Under the pieces are notes generated by a model that ran no database searches, had not been told where the DNA came from, and saw only the letters and a program-made list of their open reading frames with translations. 25,638 bases of DNA from Streptosporangiaceae bacterium (GTDB taxonomy: Bacteria > Actinomycetota > Actinomycetes > Streptosporangiales > Streptosporangiaceae): NCBI GenBank assembly GCA_025934635.1, contig JAICWX010000104.1, positions 1 through 25,638 of the forward strand. Direction: 5' to 3'. Positions 6,838 through 13,884 of the stretch are shown in pieces (position 1 is the first letter of the stretch; the number at the start of each line of letters is the position of its first letter). The position numbers were made by a program, and so were the translations under genes.

Positions 6838-6867
6838 TTGTACGTCGTACTCTGTACAATGTATAGA
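6838..6867 (+). promoter_or_regulatory. Promoter plus TetR-type operator for the VOC gene
   Basis: -35 TTGTAC (6838-6843), 18-bp spacer, -10 TATAGA (6862-6867). The spacer region holds palindromes: TTGTAC (6838-6843) pairs with GTACAA (6854-6859), and inside them GTACG-T-CGTAC (6840-6850) is perfect. The overlap of palindrome and promoter fits repression by the divergent TetR protein. Confidence 0.6.
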
Positions 6868-6931
6868 GATAAGCAGGACCGCGGGCGACGCTGCGCACGG
6901 CGCCGCCTTGGTCCCACCCTAGGGAGCGCCC

Positions 6932-7372
6932 ATGAAGGTCAACGCCTCGGCCGTATCGCTGAACGTAGACGACGTAGTCGCGTCCGTCCGGTTCATGACC
7001 GCTCACTTCGGTTTCACCGAGACGATGTCGGCTGACGGATTCGCTGCCCTGACCCGCCCGGACGCCGCCCTGAATGTGGTGTACCTGCGCCGCGGCCTGC
7101 AGATGCTGCCCGAAGACCAGCGGAACGACCACGCGAGCGGGCTGATCCTCGCCTTCGAGGTAGACGACCTGGAGGGCGAACTGGCCCGGTTGCAAGGCGA
7201 GGGAGTCCCGATCACGATGCCGCTGCGGTCCGAGGAGTGGGGCGAGCGCGCCTTCCAGGTCCGCGACCCCAACGGCGTCATCGTCGAGCTTCTGGACTGG
7301 AACGGGTCACCGGGCGTCGACGACGGGAGCGGTGCCGTCCGCGCGGGTCAGCCGGGCGCGTCCCGCCAGTAG
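6932..7372 (+). CDS. VOC superfamily (glyoxalase/bleomycin-resistance fold) protein
   Basis: This 146-aa protein has paired beta-alpha-beta-beta-beta modules: VSLNVDDVVASVRFMTAHFGF at the start and LILAFEVDDLEGELARLQGEGVPI in the middle. The terminal strand FQVRDPNGVIVELLDW carries the typical DPxGxxxEL signature, with a Glu in the metal-ligand position. VOC proteins bind divalent metal or sequester hydrophobic or glycopeptide compounds; the function here cannot be fixed. AGGGAG lies 7 nt before the ATG. The last 20 residues are low-complexity and overlap the 3' end of the convergent GNAT gene by 25 bp. Likely regulator: the divergent TetR protein. Confidence 0.85.
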   Translation: MKVNASAVSLNVDDVVASVRFMTAHFGFTETMSADGFAALTRPDAALNVVYLRRGLQMLPEDQRNDHASGLILAFEVDDLEGELARLQGEGVPITMPLRSEEWGERAFQVRDPNGVIVELLDWNGSPGVDDGSGAVRAGQPGASRQ

Positions 7373-7848
7373 GCGGCTTCGCCGTCCTCGATGCCGGTGC
7401 AGGCGAAGCCCGCCTTTTCCAGGACACGGCGGCTGGGCAGGTTGCCGGTCAGCGTGCAGGCGCGGATCCGGCGGACCTCGGGCCGGGCCAGCAGCCATTC
7501 GGTGATCGCGGCCACCGCCTCGCTGCCGTAGCCCTGGCCGCGGGACGGCGCCGCCAGGCCGTAGCCGATCTCCACGTTCCCCGCCTCGTCCACCGGCCCG
7601 TGGGTGCCGGCGTCGCCGATGACCGCGTCGCCGGCCACGATGAGCCAGCCGCCCGGGACGCCGGTCTTGGCCGGCATCGTCAGGCCGTCGACGGTGTCGT
7701 CGTGCGGCCAGCCCTCGGCCGCGGTCAGCCCGGCGGCGGCCAGGACGGACAGGTCACCGGCGACGACGCCGCGCGCGATCTCCGTCGTCACCGGCTCCAG
7801 GCGCAGCCGGGCGGTTTGCAGCGGGGCGAAATCCACGCGGCCCAGCAT
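7348..7848 (-). CDS. GNAT-family N-acetyltransferase (RimJ/RimL-like)
   Basis: From ATG 7848 the product is 166 aa. It begins LQTARLRLEPVT, the usual first strand of RimJ/RimL-type enzymes. It has the acetyl-CoA loop SRGQGYGSEA at about 102-111 and the motif B block NLPSRRVLEKAGF at about 136-148. The acceptor is unknown; relatives acetylate protein N-termini or small amines. The open frame extends to 8001, but the extra residues are low-complexity and lack family similarity, so the internal start is preferred. There is no clear ribosome site. Confidence 0.82.
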   Translation of the reverse strand: MLGRVDFAPLQTARLRLEPVTTEIARGVVAGDLSVLAAAGLTAAEGWPHDDTVDGLTMPAKTGVPGGWLIVAGDAVIGDAGTHGPVDEAGNVEIGYGLAAPSRGQGYGSEAVAAITEWLLARPEVRRIRACTLTGNLPSRRVLEKAGFACTGIEDGEAAYWRDAPG

Positions 7849-8230
7849 CGCAGCGGGGCTGGGGGCTGGCAAGCGATTCGGGGCCGGGTCCCGGTTGCGC
7901 GGGCCGCGCTGGTTACCAAGGGGCATCGACGCTTCTGCGCGGGATTGCGGGCGGCGGGAACCAACCGGATTATCCGGGGAGCAACGATTCCCGCCGACCA
8001 CATGGCCAAGACGCTACTAGTCGGTAACATCGTCGGCAAGGTGATTGCGCGAATTGGGCCGCGGCCTTTGCGGTCAGACGGATTCGACCGGGTGGTCCGG
8101 GTGGTCCAGGGCCATCCGCGTTCACGTGGCCGCTCGTCCGGGTCGAGTGCAGGCGGCGAACCTACGGCCTGCTCCCAGAAAAATCCGTCCCGCAATTGCG
8201 CCGCACAACCTCTGACTTGGTATTATGTCA
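7849..8230. other. Gene-free stretch between the GNAT gene and the first sigma gene
   Basis: About 380 bp with no convincing coding frame. It is less GC-biased near the right end (8170-8240). I see no tRNA, repeat array or strong hairpin. It presumably carries the promoters of the two divergent genes. Confidence 0.5.
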
Positions 8231-8272
8231 GTTTCTGTCCATATATGCGAATACGTGACTACGGTATTCAAA
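8231..8272 (+). promoter_or_regulatory. Conserved upstream element of sigma gene 1
   Basis: The element reads CTGTCC (8235-8240), an AT-rich stretch, then CGTGACTACGGT ending at 8265, 7 nt before the ATG. The second sigma gene has CTGTCC (9915-9920) and CGTGACTACCTT ending at 9945, 6 nt before its ATG, with the same internal spacing. TACNNT (8260-8265) fits a -10 for a leaderless start. Conservation outside the coding sequence suggests a shared activator or autoregulation. Confidence 0.6.
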
Positions 8273-9787
8273 ATGCGTGACAGCGAGCTGGTGGCGGCGA
8301 TCGCGGCCGGCGATCCCACTGGGCTGGCCGAGGCGTACGACCGGTACGCGGGGCCGCTGTACCACTTCTGCCGGGCGATGCTGCGCGAGCCGGCCGATGC
8401 GGCCGACGCGGTGCAGGACACGTTCGTCATCGCCGCGCCCCGGATGTCGGCGCTGCGCGACCCGCAGCGGCTGCGGTCCTGGCTGTACGCGGTGGCCCGG
8501 AACGAGTGCCTGCGGCGGTTGCGCGGGCTCAGCCTGCAGGCACCGCTGGAAGAGGCGCCGGAGCTGACCGACGAGACCGCCGACGTGGCCGCGGGCGCGG
8601 AACAGGCCGAGCTGCGTGCCCTGGTGCGCGAGGCGCTGCCCGGGGTGGCGCCCGTCGAGCAGGAGGTTCTTGACCTGCAGCTGCGCCATGACCTGGCGGG
8701 CGGTGAGGTGGCCAGCGTGCTCGGGGTCTCCCGCAACCACGCGCACGCGCTGATGTCCCGGGCCCGGGATCAGCTGGAGACCGCGCTCGGCGTGCTGATG
8801 GTGGCCAGGACCGGGCGCCAGGACTGCCCGGAGCTCGATGCGATGCTGGACGGCTGGGACGGCCAGCTGACCGTCCTGCTGCGCAAGCGCCTGCACCGGC
8901 ACATGGACCGGTGCGCGGCCTGCTCCCGGCGGCGGGAGCAGGAACTGACCCCGGCCCGGCTGCTCGGCGTGGCGCCGCTCATCGCGCTGCCGCTGGCGGC
9001 CGCCCTGCCCGCGGCGCTGCGGGATCAGGTCATGCGCGCCGCCTTCGGGAGCTCCCCGGCCGCGGTGGCGCACCGGGCGGCACTGGGGCGGGTACCGTAC
9101 TCGTTCGGTCGTCATGGATTTCCTCAGCCGATGCATCCGCTGCGGCCACCGTGGTGGCAGCAGCACGCGGTGCACTACGGTGCGGCGGGGGTCACGGCGG
9201 CCGCGGTGGCGGCCGGCGTCACCCTGGCCGTGCTGCCGCCGCACCACCCGGGCGGGCACCGGGCCGGGGGCGGCCCCGCGGTGGCGGCCGGCGGCACCAG
9301 CCCGGCGGCCGGGGGCTCCCGGCGGCCGACGGCGCACCGCCCGGGCGCGACGGGCCTGCCCCGGGCCAACGCCGTGGCGACGGTCGGCCCGGGCGTCACG
9401 TCCCGCGGCCGGGTACCGGGCCCGGGCCCGGGCACCGCCGCGGCCCGCACCTCACCGCCCGCATCCGCGCCGGGACCGGCCTCGGCGACACCGACGGCGA
9501 CGGCGAGCGCCACGACGGCCGGGACGCTGACGGTCAGCCCGGCCACGCTCGACCTCACGCCGCCGGCCACCGGCACGATCACCCTGACCGCTTCAGGTGG
9601 CCCGGTGACCTGGTCGGTCTCCGAGCCGCCGGGTATGGAGAAGAAGGTGGCGGTTACGCCGATGTCGGGCACGCTGGCGGCCGGCCAGACCGCCACGCTC
9701 ACCGTCACGGCCGGCGGTCTCGGCAAGCCGCATGTGCACCTGAAGTTCATCCCCGGCGGCGCGGTGGTGACGGTCGTGGTCGGCTGA
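8273..9787 (+). CDS. ECF sigma factor fused to zinc-finger anti-sigma-like segment, membrane helix and outer beta domain (copy 1)
   Basis: This 504-aa protein has sigma region 2 at about residues 5-85 (AYDRYAGPLYHFCRAML, ADAADAVQDTFVIA, LRSWLYAVARNECLRRLR). Region 4 is at about 112-173 with HTH EVASVLGVSRNHAHALMSRA. A segment follows with Cys185 and H-x3-C-x2-C (His210, Cys214, Cys217), the zinc-binding pattern of ZAS anti-sigma domains. A probable membrane helix (302-321) leads to a Pro/Ala/Thr-rich linker and a C-terminal Ig/BACON-like beta domain (415-504). Family knowledge: ECF factors with fused C-terminal regulatory parts occur in actinobacteria. Inferred: the sigma part is held inactive at the membrane until a signal reaches the outer domain. 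The ATG at 8273 rather than 8225 is chosen because the paralog aligns from here and the conserved promoter element covers the extra codons. Confidence 0.88.
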   Translation: MRDSELVAAIAAGDPTGLAEAYDRYAGPLYHFCRAMLREPADAADAVQDTFVIAAPRMSALRDPQRLRSWLYAVARNECLRRLRGLSLQAPLEEAPELTDETADVAAGAEQAELRALVREALPGVAPVEQEVLDLQLRHDLAGGEVASVLGVSRNHAHALMSRARDQLETALGVLMVARTGRQDCPELDAMLDGWDGQLTVLLRKRLHRHMDRCAACSRRREQELTPARLLGVAPLIALPLAAALPAALRDQVMRAAFGSSPAAVAHRAALGRVPYSFGRHGFPQPMHPLRPPWWQQHAVHYGAAGVTAAAVAAGVTLAVLPPHHPGGHRAGGGPAVAAGGTSPAAGGSRRPTAHRPGATGLPRANAVATVGPGVTSRGRVPGPGPGTAAARTSPPASAPGPASATPTATASATTAGTLTVSPATLDLTPPATGTITLTASGGPVTWSVSEPPGMEKKVAVTPMSGTLAAGQTATLTVTAGGLGKPHVHLKFIPGGAVVTVVVG

Positions 9788-9908
9788 ACAGCCGCCCGCA
9801 CCGAGCCGAGTGTGACCAGTGAGACAAATGCGCCAGATGATATCCGGGCTTATGGCGCCGGATTCGCCGGCTAAATGGCACCACCACTTCATTGGCGTCA
9901 CATTATTC

Positions 9909-9951
9909 CGGTTCCTGTCCGCATATCCGGACGCGTGACTACCTTGATGGC
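9909..9951 (+). promoter_or_regulatory. Conserved upstream element of sigma gene 2
   Basis: GTTCCTGTCC (9911-9920), then CGTGACTACCTT (9934-9945) just before ATG 9952. It matches the element before copy 1 in both sequence blocks and in their spacing. TACCTT, 6 nt and ATG is a leaderless-type arrangement. The presence of this element means copy 2 is probably transcribed on its own and not only as read-through from copy 1. Confidence 0.6.
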
Positions 9952-11463
9952 ATGCATGACAGCGAGGTGGTGGCAGCCATCGTGGCCGGCGATCCCGCCG
10001 GGCTGGCCGAGGCGTACGACCGGTACGCGGGCCCGCTGTACGTTTTCTGCCAGGCGATGCTGCGCGAGCCGGCCGACGCGGCCGACGTGGTGCAGGACAC
10101 GTTCGTCATCGCCGCGCCCCGGATGTCAGCGCTGCGCGACCCGCAGCGGCTGCGGCCCTGGCTGTACACGGTGGCCCGCAACGAGTGCCTGCGGCGGCTG
10201 CGCGTCCGCAGCCTGCAAGCGCCGCTCGAGGAGGCGCCGGACGTGACCGACGAAGCGGCGGACGTCGCCGCGGACATGGAGAAAGCCGAGCTGCGCGCGC
10301 TGGTGCGCGAGGCGCTGCCCGGGGTCGGGCCGGCCGAGCAGGAGGTCCTTGACCTGCAGCTCCGCCACGGCCTGGCCAGCAGCGAGGTGGCCAGCGTGCT
10401 CGGGGTCTCCCGCAACCACGCGCACGCGCTGATGTCCCGGGCCCGGGTCCAGCTGGAGACCGCGCTCGGCGCCCTGATGGTGGCCAGGACCGGGCGCCAG
10501 GACTGCGTGGAGCTGAACGCGATGCTCGACGGCTGGGACGGCCGGCTGACCGTCCTGGTCCGCAAGCGCGTCAACCGGCACGTGGACCGGTGCGCGATCT
10601 GCGCCACGCGACGGGAACGCGAGATGACGCCGGCCATGCTGCTGGGGATGGCGCCGGTGCTCGCGCTGCCGCTGGCGGCGACCCTGCCCGCGGCGCTGCG
10701 GGATCAGGTCATGCACGCCGTCTTCGGGAGCTCGCCGGCCGCGGTGGCGCACCGGGCGGCACTGGGGCGGACACCGTACTCGTTCGGTCATCATGGTTTT
10801 CCGCAGCCTTTGCATCCCCTGCACGCACCGTGGTGGCAGGCGGTGCCGGCGCATTTCGGGGCGGCCGCGGGCACCGCGACCGCCGCGGCGGCCGCGGTCA
10901 CGGCCGGCGTCGCCCTGACCGTGATCCCGCACCATCACCCGGGCGGGCACCATCCGGGGGCCGGGCCCGCGGCCGTGACCAGCGGGACCACCCCGGCCAC
11001 GGCCAGGGCCGTCAAGCCGGCGACGCGGGGGCCCGGCCCGCCCCCGGCCAGCGCCGTGGCGACGGCCATCGCCAGCGTGACGCCGAGCCCGCTCACGCCG
11101 AGCCCGAGCGAGGTCGCGACGAGCGATCCCGCGGCGGTGCCCCCGCCGGATAGTACGGACTCGCCGACGGCGAGCGATACCGCGGCGGCCGGGACGCTGG
11201 CGGTCAGCCCGGGCACGCTCGACATCACGTCACCGGGCACCGCCTCGGTCACGCTGACCGCGTCGGGCGGCCCGGTCGACTGGTCGGTCTCGGTGCCCGC
11301 GGGCAAGACGAAGAAGGACGACATCGAGGTCACGCCGACGTCGGGCCATCTGGACGACGGCGACACCATCACGGTCAGCGTCACCGTGAACAGCGCGACC
11401 AGGCCGAAGGTCAAGCTGACCTTCAGCCCGGGCGACGAGATCGTGAAGGTCGCGGTCTCGTAG
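9952..11463 (+). CDS. ECF sigma factor fused to zinc-finger anti-sigma-like segment, membrane helix and outer beta domain (copy 2)
   Basis: This 503-aa paralog of the preceding gene aligns without gaps over the first 290 residues, with 46 differences by my count (about 84% identity). Regions 2 and 4, Cys185 and the His210/Cys214/Cys217 zinc motif are all kept. The membrane helix is at about 304-325 (TATAAAAAVTAGVALTVI). The linker is longer in Ser/Thr/Pro/Asp and differs from copy 1. The outer domain (413-503) keeps the frame GTLAVSPGTLDITSPGTASV and ASGGPVDWSVS but is clearly diverged. The tandem copies therefore share the cytoplasmic machine and differ outside, which suggests two signals feeding the same or overlapping regulons. 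The ATG at 9952 rather than 9892 is set by alignment with copy 1. Confidence 0.88.
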   Translation: MHDSEVVAAIVAGDPAGLAEAYDRYAGPLYVFCQAMLREPADAADVVQDTFVIAAPRMSALRDPQRLRPWLYTVARNECLRRLRVRSLQAPLEEAPDVTDEAADVAADMEKAELRALVREALPGVGPAEQEVLDLQLRHGLASSEVASVLGVSRNHAHALMSRARVQLETALGALMVARTGRQDCVELNAMLDGWDGRLTVLVRKRVNRHVDRCAICATRREREMTPAMLLGMAPVLALPLAATLPAALRDQVMHAVFGSSPAAVAHRAALGRTPYSFGHHGFPQPLHPLHAPWWQAVPAHFGAAAGTATAAAAAVTAGVALTVIPHHHPGGHHPGAGPAAVTSGTTPATARAVKPATRGPGPPPASAVATAIASVTPSPLTPSPSEVATSDPAAVPPPDSTDSPTASDTAAAGTLAVSPGTLDITSPGTASVTLTASGGPVDWSVSVPAGKTKKDDIEVTPTSGHLDDGDTITVSVTVNSATRPKVKLTFSPGDEIVKVAVS

Positions 11464-11542
11464 GCCAGCGGCCGCCGGATGCCGTGAACCGGTTACGGGG
11501 CCGGAGCCGTGTCCAGGGTGAGTGCCTGGAGGGGGCGGGGTC

Positions 11543-12028
11543 ATGCGGATGGTGTCGGTGGGCAGCGAGCTGCCCGGAGTGGTGGCGGTCGGGCAGCAGG
11601 CGACGGGGATCGTGGCTGTCGGGCAGCGGGCCAACGGGCTGGTCGCCATCGGGCAGGAGGCTACCGGCGTGATCGCGATCGGCCAGCTGGCCCTGGGGGT
11701 GGTAGCGGTGGGGCAGCTGGCGCGGGGCGTCATCGTTATCGGGCAGCTGGGACTGGGGCTGGTGGCGGGCGGCATGGTGGCCGGCGGGGTGGTGTGGTCC
11801 CCGGGGCTGGGGGTGGGCGGGTTCTCCGGCTCCCCCGCGGCGTACGGCCTGTTCGGGCGGCTGAACCGACGGCGGCTGGCGGCCTGGGTGGGGCGCCGCC
11901 GGTCGCTGTCGGACAGTCCGCCGCCGTGGCCGGCCTGGCGGCGGGTTGCGGGGGTGGCCGGGCTGGTGGTCCTGGCGGCCGGGTGGTGGTTCGCGGCGGG
12001 CCAGCCGCTGGTCTCCGCGTTGGCATGA
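11543..12028 (+). CDS. Small hydrophobic protein with decapeptide repeats
   Basis: A 161-aa protein not tied to a named family. Residues 9-88 are decapeptide repeats of the form x-A-x-G-[VIL]-[VI]-A-[VI]-G-Q: ELPGVVAVGQ, QATGIVAVGQ, RANGLVAIGQ, EATGVIAIGQ, LALGVVAVGQ, LARGVIVIGQ, then two decayed units. Regular Gly plus branched residues every ten positions suggests a small beta-solenoid or a hydrophobic membrane-associated stack. A basic stretch follows (FGRLNRRRLAAWVGRRR), then one probable membrane helix near the C-terminus (VAGVAGLVVLAAGWWFA). The start at ATG 11543 is supported by GGAGGGGG 7 nt upstream. It begins 79 bp after sigma copy 2 on the same strand, so it may be a co-transcribed partner or target. 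Confidence 0.72.
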   Translation: MRMVSVGSELPGVVAVGQQATGIVAVGQRANGLVAIGQEATGVIAIGQLALGVVAVGQLARGVIVIGQLGLGLVAGGMVAGGVVWSPGLGVGGFSGSPAAYGLFGRLNRRRLAAWVGRRRSLSDSPPPWPAWRRVAGVAGLVVLAAGWWFAAGQPLVSALA

Positions 12029-12041
12029 TAGTCAGGAGTTC

Positions 12042-12386
12042 ATGGACTGGCGCGAGTTGCGGGAGCAGTGCCTGGCGCTGCCAGGTTCGGTGGAGGAGTT
12101 CCCGTTCGGGGACGAGGTGTCGGTGTTCAAGGTGGGCGGGAAGATGTTCGCGCTGAGCCACCTGGACGGCGAGCCGCTGCAGGTGAGCGTCAAGTGCGAC
12201 CCCGAGCTGGCGGTGCAGCTGCGGGCGGCGTACGCGGCCATCGCGCCGGGATACCACCTGAACAAGCGGCACTGGAACACGATCACGCTGGATGGTTCGG
12301 TCGCCGACGAGATGGTGTGCGATTTGCTGGGCGACTCGTATGAGCTGGTGGTGGCGTCGCTGCCGAAGGCGCGGCGGCCTGGCTGA
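12042..12386 (+). CDS. MmcQ/YjbR-family (DUF419) protein
   Basis: This 114-aa protein is the standard length for the family. It contains CLALPGSVEEFPFGDEVSVFKVGGKMFAL at the start and the family's signature PGYHLNKRHWNTI at about 69-81, followed by the closing helix VADEMVCDLLGDSYELVVASL. YjbR-like proteins have a double-wing DNA-binding-like fold, but their biochemical role is not established. AGGAG lies 6 nt before the ATG at 12042, which is why the longer frame from 11946 is not used. It starts 13 bp after the decapeptide-repeat gene, so an operon is likely. Confidence 0.88.
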   Translation: MDWRELREQCLALPGSVEEFPFGDEVSVFKVGGKMFALSHLDGEPLQVSVKCDPELAVQLRAAYAAIAPGYHLNKRHWNTITLDGSVADEMVCDLLGDSYELVVASLPKARRPG

Positions 12387-12387
12387 G

Positions 12388-12405
12388 GCGGTTACCGGTA
12401 ACCGC
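12388..12405. repeat. Perfect 18-bp palindrome between convergent genes
   Basis: GCGGTTACC (12388-12396) and GGTAACCGC (12397-12405) are exact reverse complements. The palindrome lies across the stop codon of the minus-strand gene and 1 nt after the YjbR stop. It may be a compact two-way terminator, or a protein site if it is not. Confidence 0.5.
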
Positions 12406-12973
12406 GCTTGAGCAGGTACTTGGCTCCGGCCGCGAAGCCCTCCGGGCTAAGAACCTTGAAGCCGAACGAGTCGGCAAGCCTGTTGGTCGCATCGAACGCC
12501 GCGCAGACCGCCAGCGCGTCCCGGACCTGCGCCGGTGACACGCCGGCAGCCAGCACGTCGCGCACGTCCTGGGCGCTCAGGTTTCCGCCGGCGGTCAGCT
12601 GGCCGAGCATCCGCAACGTGGCCCGGAGCGGCTCCTCGACGGGCGCCGTATCCAGGTCAGCCAGCACCGCCCGGACCTTGACGTCGTCCTGGTAGGCCTG
12701 GCTGGCGGTCGCGGTGTGGGCGCCGATGCAGAAGGCGTTCTCGTTGACCGTGGATACGTAGGCTGCCATCAGCTCGCGTTCGGCTACCGACCAGGCGGAT
12801 GGCCCGCGCATCGTCTCGTGGGTGAACTGCTTGGCCTGGGCGCCGTAGAAGTCGGGCCGGTAGAAGACCAGCCTGGCCGCATCGGGGACCGGGTGCCTGG
12901 ACACCAGCTTGATGATCGCGAAGAGCAGCTTGGTGCCGGGGCGGTAGCCGCGGTTGAGGATCTCAAGTCGCAT
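12392..12973 (-). CDS. Carboxymuconolactone decarboxylase / AhpD-like protein
   Basis: This 193-aa all-helical protein has the AhpD-like core block WSVAERELMAAYVSTVNENAFCIGAHTATA. In AhpD this region carries Cys-x2-Cys-x3-His. Here Cys82 and His86 are present but the first Cys is Asn79, so a disulfide-based peroxidase cycle is not possible within this motif. Glu68 and the helix with Ser/Thr-rich turns are kept. Uncharacterised peroxidase-related CMD proteins often show such changes. The ATG overlaps the end of the upstream CMD-like gene by 11 bp, so the two are translationally coupled and probably form a hetero-complex or act together. Confidence 0.78.
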   Translation of the reverse strand: MRLEILNRGYRPGTKLLFAIIKLVSRHPVPDAARLVFYRPDFYGAQAKQFTHETMRGPSAWSVAERELMAAYVSTVNENAFCIGAHTATASQAYQDDVKVRAVLADLDTAPVEEPLRATLRMLGQLTAGGNLSAQDVRDVLAAGVSPAQVRDALAVCAAFDATNRLADSFGFKVLSPEGFAAGAKYLLKRGYR

Positions 12974-13292
12974 GACCGGGCTCCCTGGTGGCTTCGGCCA
13001 AGGCGGCCAGTCCCTGGTCGTACAACCGGGCGGCGTGGCCGACCGCGGCGCATACCACCAGCTCGAAAAGCTGGTCCTCGGTGAAGCCGCTGGCCTTCGC
13101 GGCGGCGAAGTCCGCTGCGGTGATCTGCGCGGGGCTGGTAGCGACCTTGGTTATCAGCGCCTGCAATGGCGGGTCGAGGTCGCCGTTGGTAAAGGCCTGG
13201 CCTCTTAGCTCGGCGGGGGCCTGGCCGGGTCCGGTCAGGACGCGGTCGACCAGGGCCCGGTGCGCGGCTCGCTTCTTGTCGTCATCAGGCAC
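12963..13292 (-). CDS. Small CMD-like helical protein, partner of the downstream gene
   Basis: This 109-aa protein starts at GTG 13292, which has GGAGGG 5 nt upstream. The longer frame to 13361 adds only Arg-rich residues. The C-terminal helix pair FTEDQLFELVVCAAVGHAARLYDQGLAALAEA resembles the CMD helix-turn-helix. It has an A-V-C-A-A-V-G-H arrangement (Cys81, His86) in which the classic Cys-x2-Cys is absent. It overlaps the next gene by 11 bp. The pair resembles actinobacterial two-gene CMD units of unknown substrate. Function is not assigned. Confidence 0.68.
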   Translation of the reverse strand: MPDDDKKRAAHRALVDRVLTGPGQAPAELRGQAFTNGDLDPPLQALITKVATSPAQITAADFAAAKASGFTEDQLFELVVCAAVGHAARLYDQGLAALAEATREPGHAT

Positions 13293-13405
13293 GGGTGCCC
13301 TCCGTCTTCTCGGCCGTCTGCCCTTAGGTACACGACAACATGCGCACCGCGAATGTGACACACGGCAGGCGGAAGGACGCCGGCGCTGACTGATACCGTG
13401 CCGGC

Positions 13406-13801
13406 ATGGGCATCCCTCTCAGTGATTCGGCGTGGCGGCTGGTGGAAGGGAAGAACTACGCGGTGGTGGCCACCGTCAACCCGGACGGCAGCCCGCAGAC
13501 TTCCGTGATCTGGGTCGGCCGGGACGGCGATGACCTGGTGTTCTCCACGGTGGAAGGGCGCCTGAAGCATCGCAATATGGTGCGGGACCCGCGGATCAGC
13601 ATCTCCATCATCGATTCGGCCGACCCGGAGAACTACGTCGAGCTGCGCGGGCGGGTCACGATGACGTTCGACGAGGGGCGGCGGGTCGATACCGAGCTGT
13701 CGTGGAAGTACGACGGCCGGGATCCCGGCGAGGACAAGCCCGGCGCGGTCCGCGTGGTGGTCCGGATGGAGATCGAGAAGGCGGCCGGCTACGCCGCCTG
13801 A
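13406..13801 (+). CDS. PPOX-class F420-dependent oxidoreductase (FDOR-B type)
   Basis: This 131-aa split beta-barrel protein starts with the typical SAWRLVEGKNYAVVATVNPDGSPQTSVIWV and continues with VFSTVEGRLKHRNMVRDPRISISII and ENYVELRGRVTM. The K-x2-N-x4-P pattern (KHRNMVRDP) marks the cofactor-phosphate contact in this family. Members use F420H2, or less often FMN, to reduce enones, biliverdin or other small molecules; the substrate here is unknown. TACCGT (13394-13399) followed by 6 nt and ATG is a possible leaderless promoter, and there is no ribosome site. F420 use fits the LLM-class enzyme 1 kb away. Confidence 0.88.
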   Translation: MGIPLSDSAWRLVEGKNYAVVATVNPDGSPQTSVIWVGRDGDDLVFSTVEGRLKHRNMVRDPRISISIIDSADPENYVELRGRVTMTFDEGRRVDTELSWKYDGRDPGEDKPGAVRVVVRMEIEKAAGYAA

Positions 13802-13884
13802 CGTTCCTGCGACGCGGCCCCGCGAGCTCATCTACTCTCCTGCCCCATCAGGTGATGCAGAAGGGGAGGCCTGATCCGTCGAGG

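Noticed and set aside
9857..9871. GCCGG-ATTCG-CCGGC hairpin between the two sigma genes
   Set aside because: The stem is only 5 bp with no T run, so it is not enough to call a terminator.
13843..13875. CCCC...GGGG inverted repeat between the F420 enzyme and histidine phosphatase
   Set aside because: The arms are short and interrupted, and the loop is long. A terminator here is likely by context but is not shown by the sequence.
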